A program made the position numbers and the translations under genes. 38,547 nt of DNA from Acidimicrobiia bacterium. GTDB lineage: Bacteria; Actinomycetota; Acidimicrobiia; Spongiisociales; Spongiisociaceae. The notes below the pieces were generated by a model, which was given only the letters and a program-made list of their open reading frames with translations, was not told where the DNA came from and made no database searches. This document shows, in pieces, positions 16,411-24,579 of this stretch; within the stretch, counting starts at the first letter, position 1, and each line of letters begins with the position of its first letter. The DNA lies in NCBI GenBank assembly GCA_021296345.1, contig JAGWAN010000018.1:1-38547 (forward strand), written 5' to 3'.

Positions 16411-17820
16411 TCATGAAACGAGCGTGGAACTGCTGAGAGCGGCGGACTCCGCGCTCCTCACGAAGCTCCCCACCGGCCTTGACGCCACGTAGCGGCCGTC
16501 GCGGACGATAGCCCGGCCGCGCAGGAGCACTGCGCTGATGGCGCCCTGCAGGACCATGCCCTCGTAGGGGTTGTAGTCGCAGTTGGTGACCTGGGTGGCC
16601 AGCGACAGTTCCGTGCTCCCGGCAGGGTCGAAAACCACCAGGTCGGCATCGGATCCGGGAGCGATCTCCCCCTTGCGCGGGTGCAGGCCGAACAGCTTCG
16701 CCGCGTTGGTCGAGGTGATCTCCACGAACCTGTTGAGCGAGAAGCGGCCCTGGGCCACCCCGTAGTGGTAGAGCAGGCCCACGCGCCATTCGATGCCCGG
16801 CAGGCCGTTGGGGATCTTGGTGAAGTCGTCCTTTCCGACCAGGCGCTGCTCGAAGAAGAAGGGAGCGTGGTCGGTTCCCACAGCCTGCAAGTCCCCGGCC
16901 GCCAAGCCGTTCCACAGCGGTTCGTGATGGTCTGCGGGACGGAGCGGAGGGGAGCAGACATACTGGGCGCCCCGGAACCCCGGCTCGGCGAGCCTGTCGT
17001 CGGTGAGCAGGAGGTAGTGCGGGCAGGTCTCCGCATAGGCGCGCACCCCCCGCTCGCGGGCCTCGGCCATTGCCCGGGCCGAACCGGCCGAGGACATGTG
17101 AACTATGTAGAGGGGCACGCCCGCCATCTCAGCCAGCGCGATCCCCCGCCGGGTCGCCTCGTCCTCGGCAAGGGACGGCCGGGTCCGGGCATGGAAGATC
17201 GGATCGGAATCCCCGCGGGCCAGCGACTCCTTGACCAGCGCGTCGATGGCGTAGCCGTTCTCGCAGTGGAGCATGATGAAGCCGCCGTTCTCGGCCGTCC
17301 TCCGCATCGCCTTGAAGATGGCGCCGTCGTCCAGCATCCAGACGTTCGGGTAGGCCATGAAGAGCTTGAAGCTGGTCACGCCCTCGGTGACCAAGCCGTC
17401 GAGAGACGGGAGCAGGCTGTCGGGCAGGTGGGTGATGATCTGGTGGAAGGCGTAGTCCACAGCCGCCTTCCCTTCCGCCATCTCGTGCCATCGCATCAAC
17501 GACGACCGTGGGTCGGCGCCCTTCTCCTGGATGGCGAAGTCGATGATGGTGGTGGTGCCGCCCACGGCGGCGGCGCGGGTCCCCGTGTCGAAGTCGTCGG
17601 AGATCACCGTGCCCGCCACCGGGGTATCCAGGTGGGTATGGGGGTCGATGCCGCCGGGGAACACCACATGACCGGAGGCGTCGATGATCTCGTCGGCCTC
17701 CGTACCCGCCAGGTCGCCGATGGCCCGGATCCGCCCGCCCTCGATGAGGATGTCCGCCACGTAGTCGTCCGTGGCCGTGACGATCCGGCCCCCCTCTACC
17801 AGCGTCGTCACACGACCCAT
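16411..17820 (-). CDS. hydA: Dihydropyrimidinase/D-hydantoinase
   Basis: 469 aa, typical of cyclic-amidohydrolase hydantoinases. Metal ligands: His61 and His63 in GGIDPHTHLD, carboxylated Lys152 in SFKLFMAYP, later histidines in LYIVHMSSA and GTDHAPF with the final Asp. It opens cyclic amides such as dihydrouracil or hydantoins to N-carbamoyl amino acids. It lies between the aspartic protease-like gene (24 bp upstream) and the C-N hydrolase, and the three share one strand and probably one promoter (18259-18287). Pairing with a ureidopropionase-type enzyme is the usual reductive pyrimidine module; dihydropyrimidine dehydrogenase is not in this window. Confidence 0.93.
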   Translation of the reverse strand: MGRVTTLVEGGRIVTATDDYVADILIEGGRIRAIGDLAGTEADEIIDASGHVVFPGGIDPHTHLDTPVAGTVISDDFDTGTRAAAVGGTTTIIDFAIQEKGADPRSSLMRWHEMAEGKAAVDYAFHQIITHLPDSLLPSLDGLVTEGVTSFKLFMAYPNVWMLDDGAIFKAMRRTAENGGFIMLHCENGYAIDALVKESLARGDSDPIFHARTRPSLAEDEATRRGIALAEMAGVPLYIVHMSSAGSARAMAEARERGVRAYAETCPHYLLLTDDRLAEPGFRGAQYVCSPPLRPADHHEPLWNGLAAGDLQAVGTDHAPFFFEQRLVGKDDFTKIPNGLPGIEWRVGLLYHYGVAQGRFSLNRFVEITSTNAAKLFGLHPRKGEIAPGSDADLVVFDPAGSTELSLATQVTNCDYNPYEGMVLQGAISAVLLRGRAIVRDGRYVASRPVGSFVRSAESAALSSSTLVS

Positions 17821-17844
17821 CCGAAGTACCTTCTCACGAAGCTC

Positions 17845-18198
17845 TCATGCCCGAGCGACCAGGGGCACGAGTTCGCCTCGTACCGGGTCGACCCCGAAAC
17901 GCAGGCCTTCCAGCGTATAAGCGCCCAGCAGGACCAGCGTGTCCTCTTCGCCGAAGGCCACGAGGGTTGAAATACTCTTCCCCTCCACAGTGGCCAGAGC
18001 CTCCCCTATGTCACACTCCACACGGCGCCCGTCCGCCAGAGTGAAGTCGAGCCTGTCGATCGGCGACACCCCCAGTTCCTGAAGCAGGCCTGCGGGCACG
18101 ATCGAGAATGCGGCGCCGGTATCCACCATCGCCTCCACCTCTAGCGACCGTTCTCCGTTCATGCTGGTGAGCCGGAGAGTCCGGCTGAACACACCCAT
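17845..18198 (-). CDS. Clan AA retropepsin-like aspartic protease
   Basis: 117 aa, one lobe of an aspartic protease that must dimerise to form a site. The catalytic triplet is VDTGAAFSIVP (Asp26-Thr27-Gly28), and the C-terminal LLGAYTLEGLRFGVDP carries the usual hydrophobic-hydrophobic-Gly signature. The ATG at 18198 is preceded by GAGAGGAG, and an earlier in-frame start is weaker. It is first in the unit leading to the hydantoinase. A small protease at the head of a cyclic-amide operon is not a combination I recognise; it could simply share the promoter. Confidence 0.82.
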   Translation of the reverse strand: MGVFSRTLRLTSMNGERSLEVEAMVDTGAAFSIVPAGLLQELGVSPIDRLDFTLADGRRVECDIGEALATVEGKSISTLVAFGEEDTLVLLGAYTLEGLRFGVDPVRGELVPLVARA

Positions 18199-18258
18199 CG
18201 TTGTGTCTCCTCTCAACGTAGCCACCACCGTACCCGCAGGTACGCGGTATCACGCCAC

Positions 18259-18287
18259 GTTATACCCTGATGGATCAGGAGCTTCAA
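18259..18287 (-). promoter_or_regulatory. Sigma70-type promoter with a palindrome in its spacer, for the protease-hydantoinase unit
   Basis: Read on the minus strand: -35 TTGAAG, a 17-nt spacer, then -10 TATAAC, about 60 bp upstream of the protease start. The spacer contains CCTGATCCATCAGG (18266-18279), a perfect 6-bp inverted repeat, which is a plausible repressor site. A second small inverted repeat (CGTACC/GGTACG, 18229-18244) lies in the leader. Confidence 0.6.
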
Positions 18288-18327
18288 TACCCGCGACGGT
18301 GACCACCACCGAACCGGGACTCGGCAA

Positions 18328-20703
18328 CTAGCCGCCGGCTTGGTCTATCAGCGACCACAGGCGGCTCGGCGTGACCGGCGTCTGGTCCACCTCGACTCCG
18401 AGGTGCGACAGCGCGTCAGCCACCGCGTTGGCCAGCGCCGGTGCGGCCGGGAAGCATCCCGCCTCACCCATGCCCTTGAAACCGCCCTCGGTATGCGGGG
18501 AGGGGGTGACCAGATGATGGATCTCGAAGTCAGGCAGATCCGTGAAGGACGGCACCAGGTAGTCCATGAGGGTCGACGACAGAAGCTGTCCGGTCTCCTC
18601 GTCATACACGAACTCCTCCAGCATCGCGCCCCCAAGCCCGTTGGAAAGAGCCCCTTGGATCTGGCCCTCCACCAGGAGCGGGTTGATGATCGTCCCGGCG
18701 TCGTCCACCACCACGTACTTGACCCAGTCGATCTTGCCGGTGTCGATGTCCACGTCCACCACGGCCACATGGGTCCCGCAGGCGGTCGTGAAGTTGGCCG
18801 GGTCGTAGACGTAGGTCGCTTCGAGGGTCGGTTGCTCTCCTTCCGGCAACTTGTGTGCCCAATAGGCCTGCTGTGCCACGTCAGCCAGGGTGAGAGACCG
18901 CATCTCCTCGGCGCCCTTCACCGATATCCGGCCGTCGGCATAGGCGACGTCGTCCGGATCCGCTTCCAGGAGCCCGGCGCCGATCCGCACCGCTTTGGCC
19001 TTGATCTCCTCGATGGCCTTGATGACCGCCACCGCCGCCACGTTGGAACGGCTCCCCGCGGACCCGAAACCCGTATAGGGGGTCTGGTCGGTATCGCCCC
19101 AGACGACCCGCACGTTGGCGATGTCGATTTCCAGCTGGTCGGCGGCCACCTGGGCAAGCGTGGTCTCGGTGCCCTGACCCATCGGGATCATCCCCGTGTA
19201 CAGGGTGGCCCTGCCATGGGGGTCGATCTTGACGGTCGAGCCCTCGTAGCCGCCGGTGTAGTAGTCGAGGATGCCGAGGATGGCCGAGGGGCCGAAGCCG
19301 GACACGTGGATGTAGGAGGCGATGCCGATCCCGCGGTACACACCCTGCTCCCGCAGGCTCTGCTGCTCCTCCCGCACCTTGTCGTACTCGACCGCCTCGA
19401 GGGCCTTGGCCAGCGCAGCCGGGTAGTTCCCGCTGTCGTAGACGGCGCCGCCAGGGCTGAAGTAAGGGAACTCATCGGCCTGGATCATGTTGCGGCGACG
19501 CAACTCGGCAGGGTCGATCCCCAGCCTGCGCGCCGTCTTGTCCATCATCCGCTCGATGCCGAACATGGCCTCCGGGCCTCCGAAGCCGCGGAAGGTGCTG
19601 TTCGGAGTCTTGTTGGTGGCCACCCCCACCACGTCGCAGTGGTAGTTGGCGATCTTGTACTGGTTGACCGCGGCGGCGCCCGTCACCCAGGCGGGCCCGA
19701 TGCCCACGCTATGCAGGTGGGCGCCCTGGTCGCTCAGCACCCGGCCCTTGAGGCCGAGGACCGTCCCGTCGGAGCTTGCCGCGAGTTGCCACTCCTGGAG
19801 CTGCTCGCGCCCGTGCACCGTGGCCTGAAGCGCCTCCCGGCGATCCTCGATCCACTTGACCGGCCGGCCCAGCTTCATCGACGCCAGCGAGACGAGGATG
19901 TCCTCGGGGTAGCGGTCCCATTGATTGCCGAACGCGCCACCGATGTTGGGAGTGAGGATCCGGACCGACGTCTCGGGGATACCGAGAGCCGCGGCCAACT
20001 CCGTGCGGAGCAGGCTGGCCACCTGGCTCCCGGAGTGAAGGGTGAGCGTCTGGCGCAGATCGTCCCACTCGGCTACGAGACCGCGCGTCTCCAGCGCCAC
20101 GCCCGAGTAGCGACCCACCTTGAACCGTCCGGAGACGATCTCGTCAGCCTCCTCGAAGGCGCCGTCGATGTCACCGGCCACACCGAGGGCGTTGATCCCC
20201 GGAAAGGTGTACTCGATGATGGTGTTGTCGCCTAGGTCCTCGTTGATCACCGGTGCGCCGTCGGCCAGGGCAGCCTCCACGTCGACCACATGGTCGAGGA
20301 TCTCGTAGTCCACGTCCAGCAGGTCGAGGGCGTCCTCGGCCATATAGCGCGAATCGGCCACCACCGCGGCGACCGGCTCGCCGACGTAGCGCGCCTTGCC
20401 GGGGGCGAGGGCGGGGGTGTTGGACTCCTTCTGGCCCGGCAGGCGCCAGATGGTGGGGAAGTCCCCGATGCCCTCAAGGTCAGCAGCTGTCAGCACGCAA
20501 TAGACGCCGTCCAGTGCCTCCGCCGCGGCCGTATCGATACCGTTGATGCGGGCGTGGGCGTACGGGCTGCGGAGGATGGCCATGTGGACCGTCCCGGCCG
20601 GCTCGATGTCGGCAATGTAGCGACCCCGGCCCCGGATCAGCGGAGCATCCTCCCGGCGGGGCGCGGAGACCCCGATCCAGCGGGTTTCCTGGGTGGTGGT
20701 CAT
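18328..20703 (-). CDS. Molybdenum hydroxylase large subunit (xanthine dehydrogenase/CoxL family)
   Basis: 791 aa, the Mo-MCD-binding subunit. It has RGRGRYIADI near the N-terminus, the Mo-cofactor segment PNIGGAFGN (252-260), FRGFGGPEA (371-379) and the catalytic Glu747 in GMGEAG. The motif at 371-379 is not the form I CO dehydrogenase loop (AYxCSFR) nor the form II loop (AYRGAGR). It reads like the FRGFGGP loop of xanthine dehydrogenases, so I do not call it CO dehydrogenase. The enzyme probably hydroxylates a heterocycle or aldehyde; the substrate is unknown. The ATG overlaps the small-subunit stop (ATGA). The MoxR/VWA maturation pair at 7.9-9.9 kb may serve it. Confidence 0.9.
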   Translation of the reverse strand: MTTTQETRWIGVSAPRREDAPLIRGRGRYIADIEPAGTVHMAILRSPYAHARINGIDTAAAEALDGVYCVLTAADLEGIGDFPTIWRLPGQKESNTPALAPGKARYVGEPVAAVVADSRYMAEDALDLLDVDYEILDHVVDVEAALADGAPVINEDLGDNTIIEYTFPGINALGVAGDIDGAFEEADEIVSGRFKVGRYSGVALETRGLVAEWDDLRQTLTLHSGSQVASLLRTELAAALGIPETSVRILTPNIGGAFGNQWDRYPEDILVSLASMKLGRPVKWIEDRREALQATVHGREQLQEWQLAASSDGTVLGLKGRVLSDQGAHLHSVGIGPAWVTGAAAVNQYKIANYHCDVVGVATNKTPNSTFRGFGGPEAMFGIERMMDKTARRLGIDPAELRRRNMIQADEFPYFSPGGAVYDSGNYPAALAKALEAVEYDKVREEQQSLREQGVYRGIGIASYIHVSGFGPSAILGILDYYTGGYEGSTVKIDPHGRATLYTGMIPMGQGTETTLAQVAADQLEIDIANVRVVWGDTDQTPYTGFGSAGSRSNVAAVAVIKAIEEIKAKAVRIGAGLLEADPDDVAYADGRISVKGAEEMRSLTLADVAQQAYWAHKLPEGEQPTLEATYVYDPANFTTACGTHVAVVDVDIDTGKIDWVKYVVVDDAGTIINPLLVEGQIQGALSNGLGGAMLEEFVYDEETGQLLSSTLMDYLVPSFTDLPDFEIHHLVTPSPHTEGGFKGMGEAGCFPAAPALANAVADALSHLGVEVDQTPVTPSRLWSLIDQAGG

Positions 20704-21191
20704 GCGCTCCCCCCTTCCGTGGACATGATGGCGGCTGCCGCCTGGACCGACTCTACGATCTTCTGGTATCCGGTACATCGGCAGATGTTGCCGCCCATCT
20801 CTTCCCGTATCTCCTGCGGACTCGGATCCGGGTTCCGTGATACCACGTCGATCCCGGCCAGGATCATCCCCGGCGTGCAGAAGCCGCACTGCAGGCCGTG
20901 GTACTCGGAGAATGCCCGTTGCATCGGGTGGAGATCGTCACCCGCGCCGATGCCCTCGATGGTGGTTATCTCCGCGCCTCCCGCCTGTACGGCCAACATC
21001 AGGCAGGATCGGACCACCTCGCCGTCCATCAGGACCGTGCAGGCCCCGCACACCCCGTGCTCGCACCCGAGGTGGGTCCCGGTCAGGCCCAGATCCTCAC
21101 GTATGGCATCCGCCAGTGTCTTGCGTGGCTCGACCGAGACCGATCGGCCGGCGCCGTTGACGTTGAGTACGACGCTCATCGTTTCAGCCAT
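20700..21191 (-). CDS. Molybdenum hydroxylase [2Fe-2S] subunit
   Basis: 163 aa. Two clusters are fully ligated: Cys43, Cys48, Cys51 and Cys63 (plant-ferredoxin type) and Cys102, Cys105, Cys137 and Cys139 (CGFCTPG, CRCTGY) in the helical domain next to the molybdenum site. It passes electrons from molybdenum to the FAD subunit. The ATG at 21191 has AGGAGGCGG upstream and overlaps the FAD-subunit stop by 8 nt (ATGGCTGA), so all three subunits are translationally coupled. Confidence 0.93.
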   Translation of the reverse strand: MAETMSVVLNVNGAGRSVSVEPRKTLADAIREDLGLTGTHLGCEHGVCGACTVLMDGEVVRSCLMLAVQAGGAEITTIEGIGAGDDLHPMQRAFSEYHGLQCGFCTPGMILAGIDVVSRNPDPSPQEIREEMGGNICRCTGYQKIVESVQAAAAIMSTEGGSA

Positions 21192-22056
21192 TTCCGCCTC
21201 CTGAATTGCCGGCCGCATCCTGCAAAGCCCGTACCGTCAGCACGTTGATCAGATGACTCCTGTAATCGGCCGTTCCGTGAACATCCGAGGTCGAGGGAAA
21301 GTCCGCAGCCGCCCCGGCGCCGGCCGCCGCGAACGCCGCATCGCCCGTCTCGGCCCCCACCAGAGCGGCCTCCGCCGTGGGTAACCGGGTGGCATGGGTG
21401 CCTCCGAAAGCTGCCAGAGCCGCTTGCGTGATGGTTGACCCGTCGGTCGTGATCACCGCCGCCACCCCGGCCAGCGCGAAGTCGCCATGCCTGCGGGCGA
21501 ATTCCCGGAATCCGAAACTGCTTCCCGCTGCTGCCGCCGGAATCCGGATCTCGGTCAGCAACTCCGTGTCGCCCAGAGTGGTCTCGAACAGGCGATCCTC
21601 GATGAGTTCCTGCATCCCAACGACCCGCTCACCATCCGCCGACCGGGCAGTGACCTCGGCGTCGAGAGCCATCAGCACCGCCGGAAGTTCCGCCGCCGGA
21701 TCGTTGTGGGCCAGCGAGCCGCCGATAGTGCCCCGGTTGCGGATCGCCCGGTGGCCGATCTGGGCGACGGCCGCGGGGATGATCGGATGAGCCCTCGCCA
21801 CGTCCCCCGACTCGCCGAGCGCGGTCAGGCGGGTCATGGAACCGATCCGCAACGCCCCGTTGGCCGAGATGTACGACAGCTCGTCGACCCCGTTGACGTC
21901 GATCAGGTGGGCCGGCCTCGCCAACCTGAAGTTGAGCATCGGGACGAGGCTCTGGCCACCTGCCAGGACTTTCGCCCCCGATCCGTGTTCAGCCAGGAGA
22001 TCGACGGTCTCCGCGATGCTCTCCGGCGCCGAGTAATCAAAGACCGCTGGTTTCAT
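21184..22056 (-). CDS. Molybdenum hydroxylase FAD-binding medium subunit
   Basis: 290 aa. The FAD pyrophosphate motifs AGGQS (32-36) and TIGGSLAHNDPAAE (near residue 110) are intact. This subunit passes electrons from the 2Fe-2S centres to an acceptor. It is the first gene of the M-S-L operon. The start follows a near-perfect AGGAGGTGA. A candidate -10 (TATGAT on the minus strand, 22119-22124) with a weak -35 at 22142-22147 lies upstream, within the 5' end of the divergent transporter frame, which suggests that frame's annotated start is too far upstream. Confidence 0.92.
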   Translation of the reverse strand: MKPAVFDYSAPESIAETVDLLAEHGSGAKVLAGGQSLVPMLNFRLARPAHLIDVNGVDELSYISANGALRIGSMTRLTALGESGDVARAHPIIPAAVAQIGHRAIRNRGTIGGSLAHNDPAAELPAVLMALDAEVTARSADGERVVGMQELIEDRLFETTLGDTELLTEIRIPAAAAGSSFGFREFARRHGDFALAGVAAVITTDGSTITQAALAAFGGTHATRLPTAEAALVGAETGDAAFAAAGAGAAADFPSTSDVHGTADYRSHLINVLTVRALQDAAGNSGGGNG

Positions 22057-22100
22057 AAGCGGTTCACCTCCTGCGTGAACGGCGCTCGCCAGAACGCCGC

Positions 22101-24518
22101 TTGTCCGTCCCCGTCAGGATCATAGACAGCAAGGCCGGGTCGAAGCCGGGCGATTCGCACCCAAATCCCGGTGCCGGTTGGGACTCGCCGGACGGAGGCC
22201 CGGTCGTATCCCCGCGGACCCGCCTGGACCACCTGACCACCCTGGTCGCAGCACCTGAGGAAGGCGGCCCATACGTCTGTGCCGGGTACCGCTCTGACTA
22301 TGATCGGCCGCACCCGGTCTTCGACCGCCGACCACCGCCGAGACTGGGAAAGTGGGTTCGTATTCGCCTCGTCGTCGCTCTGGTAACAGTCACCGGGCTG
22401 ATCCTCGGCCTGGCCGCGTGCGGAGCGGATGAAGGGGCACCGGCCACACCCGACAAAGCGGCGACCGGCGCCTCTTTCGCGGGAACGATAAGGATTGGGG
22501 CAGCCCTAAGCGAGACCGGCAAGTTCGCTGTGGAGGGACGTGACTCGCGCCAGGGCTACGACACCTGGGTGAGGTGGGCGAACGAGGAGTACGGGGGCAT
22601 CGAGATCGACGGCCGCCGGTACGCCGCCGAGATCGTCTACTACGACGACGAGTCCGACGCCGATACGGCGGCCAACCTCGTGCAGAAGCTGATCGACGAC
22701 GACGGCGTCGAGTTCCTGCTCGGTCCTTACTCGAGCGGTCTCACCACCGGCGCCAGCGCCATCGCCGAGGCCAACAACGTCATCATGGTGGAGGGAAACG
22801 GGACCTCCGACACCATGTTCGAGCGCGGCTTCCGCAACCTCTTCCTGGTGGCCACCATCGCCAGCGACTACACGAAGTCCGCCATCGAGATCCTGGCTGC
22901 CCAGGGTGCTCGCACCGCGGTCATCGCCTACGAGGACACGTCCTTCCCGACCGCGGTCGCCGACGGGGCCAGGAGGCACTTGGAAGCCGCCGGGATCGAG
23001 GTCCTGTCTACGGAGACCTACCCCAGGGACATCCAGGACGCGTCGGCCATCATGACGAAGTTCCGCGACCTCGACCCCGACGTTTTCGTGGGAGGCGGCC
23101 ACTACAACGACGCGGTGCTGTTCGTCAACGCCGCCAAGGAACTCGGGTTCGCTCCCGACGGGATGCTCATCACGGTGGGGCCGTCCAATCCCAAGCTGAT
23201 CGACGAACTCGGCGAGGATGTGGACGGTGTGCTGGGCCCCACCCAGTGGGAACCGGTGATGGCCTACGAGGGTCCGTACTTCGGTAGCGCGTCGGACTAC
23301 GCTGCCTACTACGAGAGCCTTTGGGGAGAGCCACCTGTTTACCAGGCGGCCAGCGCCACGGCGGCTGCCCTCGCCCTCCACCTGGCCATAGAAACCGCCG
23401 GGACCACCGACACCGACGCGGTTCGCGAGGCCCTCTACGGGCTGGAGGCCGACACGTTCTACGGTCCCATCTCGTTCGACGAGCGCGGTGTCAACACCTC
23501 CAAGCCGATGGGCACTGTCCAGGTCCAGGATGGGCAGATCCGGGTGGTGGCGCCGGACGCCGCGGCGGTAGCGGGCCTGGTATACCCGCTGGCCGGTGCG
23601 AGCGGTAGCGGGAAGGTCTCCGCCGCCGAGCGGGTGGCGCAGATGCTGATCAACGGTATCGCCCTGGGCGGCATGTACACCCTCCTCGTGCTGGGGTTCT
23701 CGATCATCTGGGGGGTGATGGGCGTCATCAACTTCGCCCACGGCGAGTTCGTCATGATCGGCGCCTACATGGCCTGGCTCGCCAACGACCTCTGGGGCGT
23801 GGACCCGTTCGTGACCGTACCCCTGGTGTTCCTGGTGATGATGTTGCTGGGCTTCGGGATGCAACGGCTGCTGGTCAACCGGGTGATCGATCGGCCCCAT
23901 CTCGTCTCGCTGCTGGTGATGTTCGCGGTGGCGATCATCCTGCAGAACGTCATGAAGGTGGTGTTCTCGGCCGACTTCCGGCGCGCCGACACCGTGCTCG
24001 ACGGCGTCTGGCGGGTAGCGGGTGAGGTGACGGTGCCCGTCACCCGTTTCTGGATCCTGGTGGTGGCGCTGGCCGTCGCGAGCGGCCTCAGCCTGTTCCT
24101 GTCGCGCTCCAGGCTCGGTAAGAGCATCCGTGCGGCAGCCCAGAACCGGGAAGCGGCGCGGATCGTCGGCATCGATGTCGCCAAGGCCTACGCTGTCACG
24201 TTCGCCATCTGCATCGGCATCACCGGCGTGGCCGGCGCGCTCGTGAGCCCGGTGCTGGCGGTTCAACCCTTCCAGGGCCCGCCCCTCACGCTCAAGGCGT
24301 TCGCCATCACCGCCATGGCGGGCCTCGGTTCGGTCAGGGGCGCCCTGGGCGGCGCGATGGTGCTCGGCCTCGTCGAGGCCGGGTTGGCCGTCTACATCCC
24401 CCAGATCGGCACCAACCTTGCGGTGGTGGCCTCGTTCGTGCTCCTGGTGGTGGCGCTGGTGGTGCGACCACAGGGTCTCTTCAAGGGGCTCCGGCCCGTC
24501 GACGCGACCGCGACATGA
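22101..24518 (+). CDS. Fused solute-binding lipoprotein and LivH-type permease of a HAAT ABC importer
   Basis: One uninterrupted frame of 805 codons. Residues about 86-107 form a lipoprotein signal ending LAAC (Cys107); about 128-500 is a Leu/Ile/Val-binding-protein domain (TIRIGAALSETGKFA, then YYDDESDADTAANLVQKLI); about 513-805 is a LivH permease beginning MLINGIALGGMYTLL, with NFAHGEFVMIGAYMAW and the cytoplasmic loop RAAAQNREAARIVGID. No stop or frame change separates the parts; the linker is about 15 residues. The binding domain would be exported and held beside the pore. The start is uncertain: the only standard in-frame start before the signal is the TTG at 22101, which adds about 85 residues without homology. 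A CTG at 22343 would fit the signal peptide better. Genes for LivM, LivG and LivF follow. Confidence 0.85.
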   Translation: MSVPVRIIDSKAGSKPGDSHPNPGAGWDSPDGGPVVSPRTRLDHLTTLVAAPEEGGPYVCAGYRSDYDRPHPVFDRRPPPRLGKWVRIRLVVALVTVTGLILGLAACGADEGAPATPDKAATGASFAGTIRIGAALSETGKFAVEGRDSRQGYDTWVRWANEEYGGIEIDGRRYAAEIVYYDDESDADTAANLVQKLIDDDGVEFLLGPYSSGLTTGASAIAEANNVIMVEGNGTSDTMFERGFRNLFLVATIASDYTKSAIEILAAQGARTAVIAYEDTSFPTAVADGARRHLEAAGIEVLSTETYPRDIQDASAIMTKFRDLDPDVFVGGGHYNDAVLFVNAAKELGFAPDGMLITVGPSNPKLIDELGEDVDGVLGPTQWEPVMAYEGPYFGSASDYAAYYESLWGEPPVYQAASATAAALALHLAIETAGTTDTDAVREALYGLEADTFYGPISFDERGVNTSKPMGTVQVQDGQIRVVAPDAAAVAGLVYPLAGASGSGKVSAAERVAQMLINGIALGGMYTLLVLGFSIIWGVMGVINFAHGEFVMIGAYMAWLANDLWGVDPFVTVPLVFLVMMLLGFGMQRLLVNRVIDRPHLVSLLVMFAVAIILQNVMKVVFSADFRRADTVLDGVWRVAGEVTVPVTRFWILVVALAVASGLSLFLSRSRLGKSIRAAAQNREAARIVGIDVAKAYAVTFAICIGITGVAGALVSPVLAVQPFQGPPLTLKAFAITAMAGLGSVRGALGGAMVLGLVEAGLAVYIPQIGTNLAVVASFVLLVVALVVRPQGLFKGLRPVDATAT

Positions 24519-24579
24519 TCCGGGACTCTTACCCTCCCGGTCCGTTAAGCCTCTCGTCGGGCGCCGGGGGATCGACCTC

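Noticed and set aside
18340-20235. A 631-codon open frame on the plus strand opposite the Mo-hydroxylase large subunit
   Set aside because: It is antisense to a gene with clear motifs, its translation is His/Arg/Gly-rich without family resemblance, and GC-rich codon bias explains the lack of stops.
18328-22056. Calling the M-S-L operon an aerobic CO dehydrogenase
   Set aside because: The active-site loop is neither form I nor form II, so CO oxidation is not supported.
23560-23660. The receptor-permease fusion as two genes with a missed stop
   Set aside because: The frame is continuous without any stop, and an internal ATG at 23644 lacks a good ribosome-binding site; a sequencing error cannot be excluded but nothing points to it.
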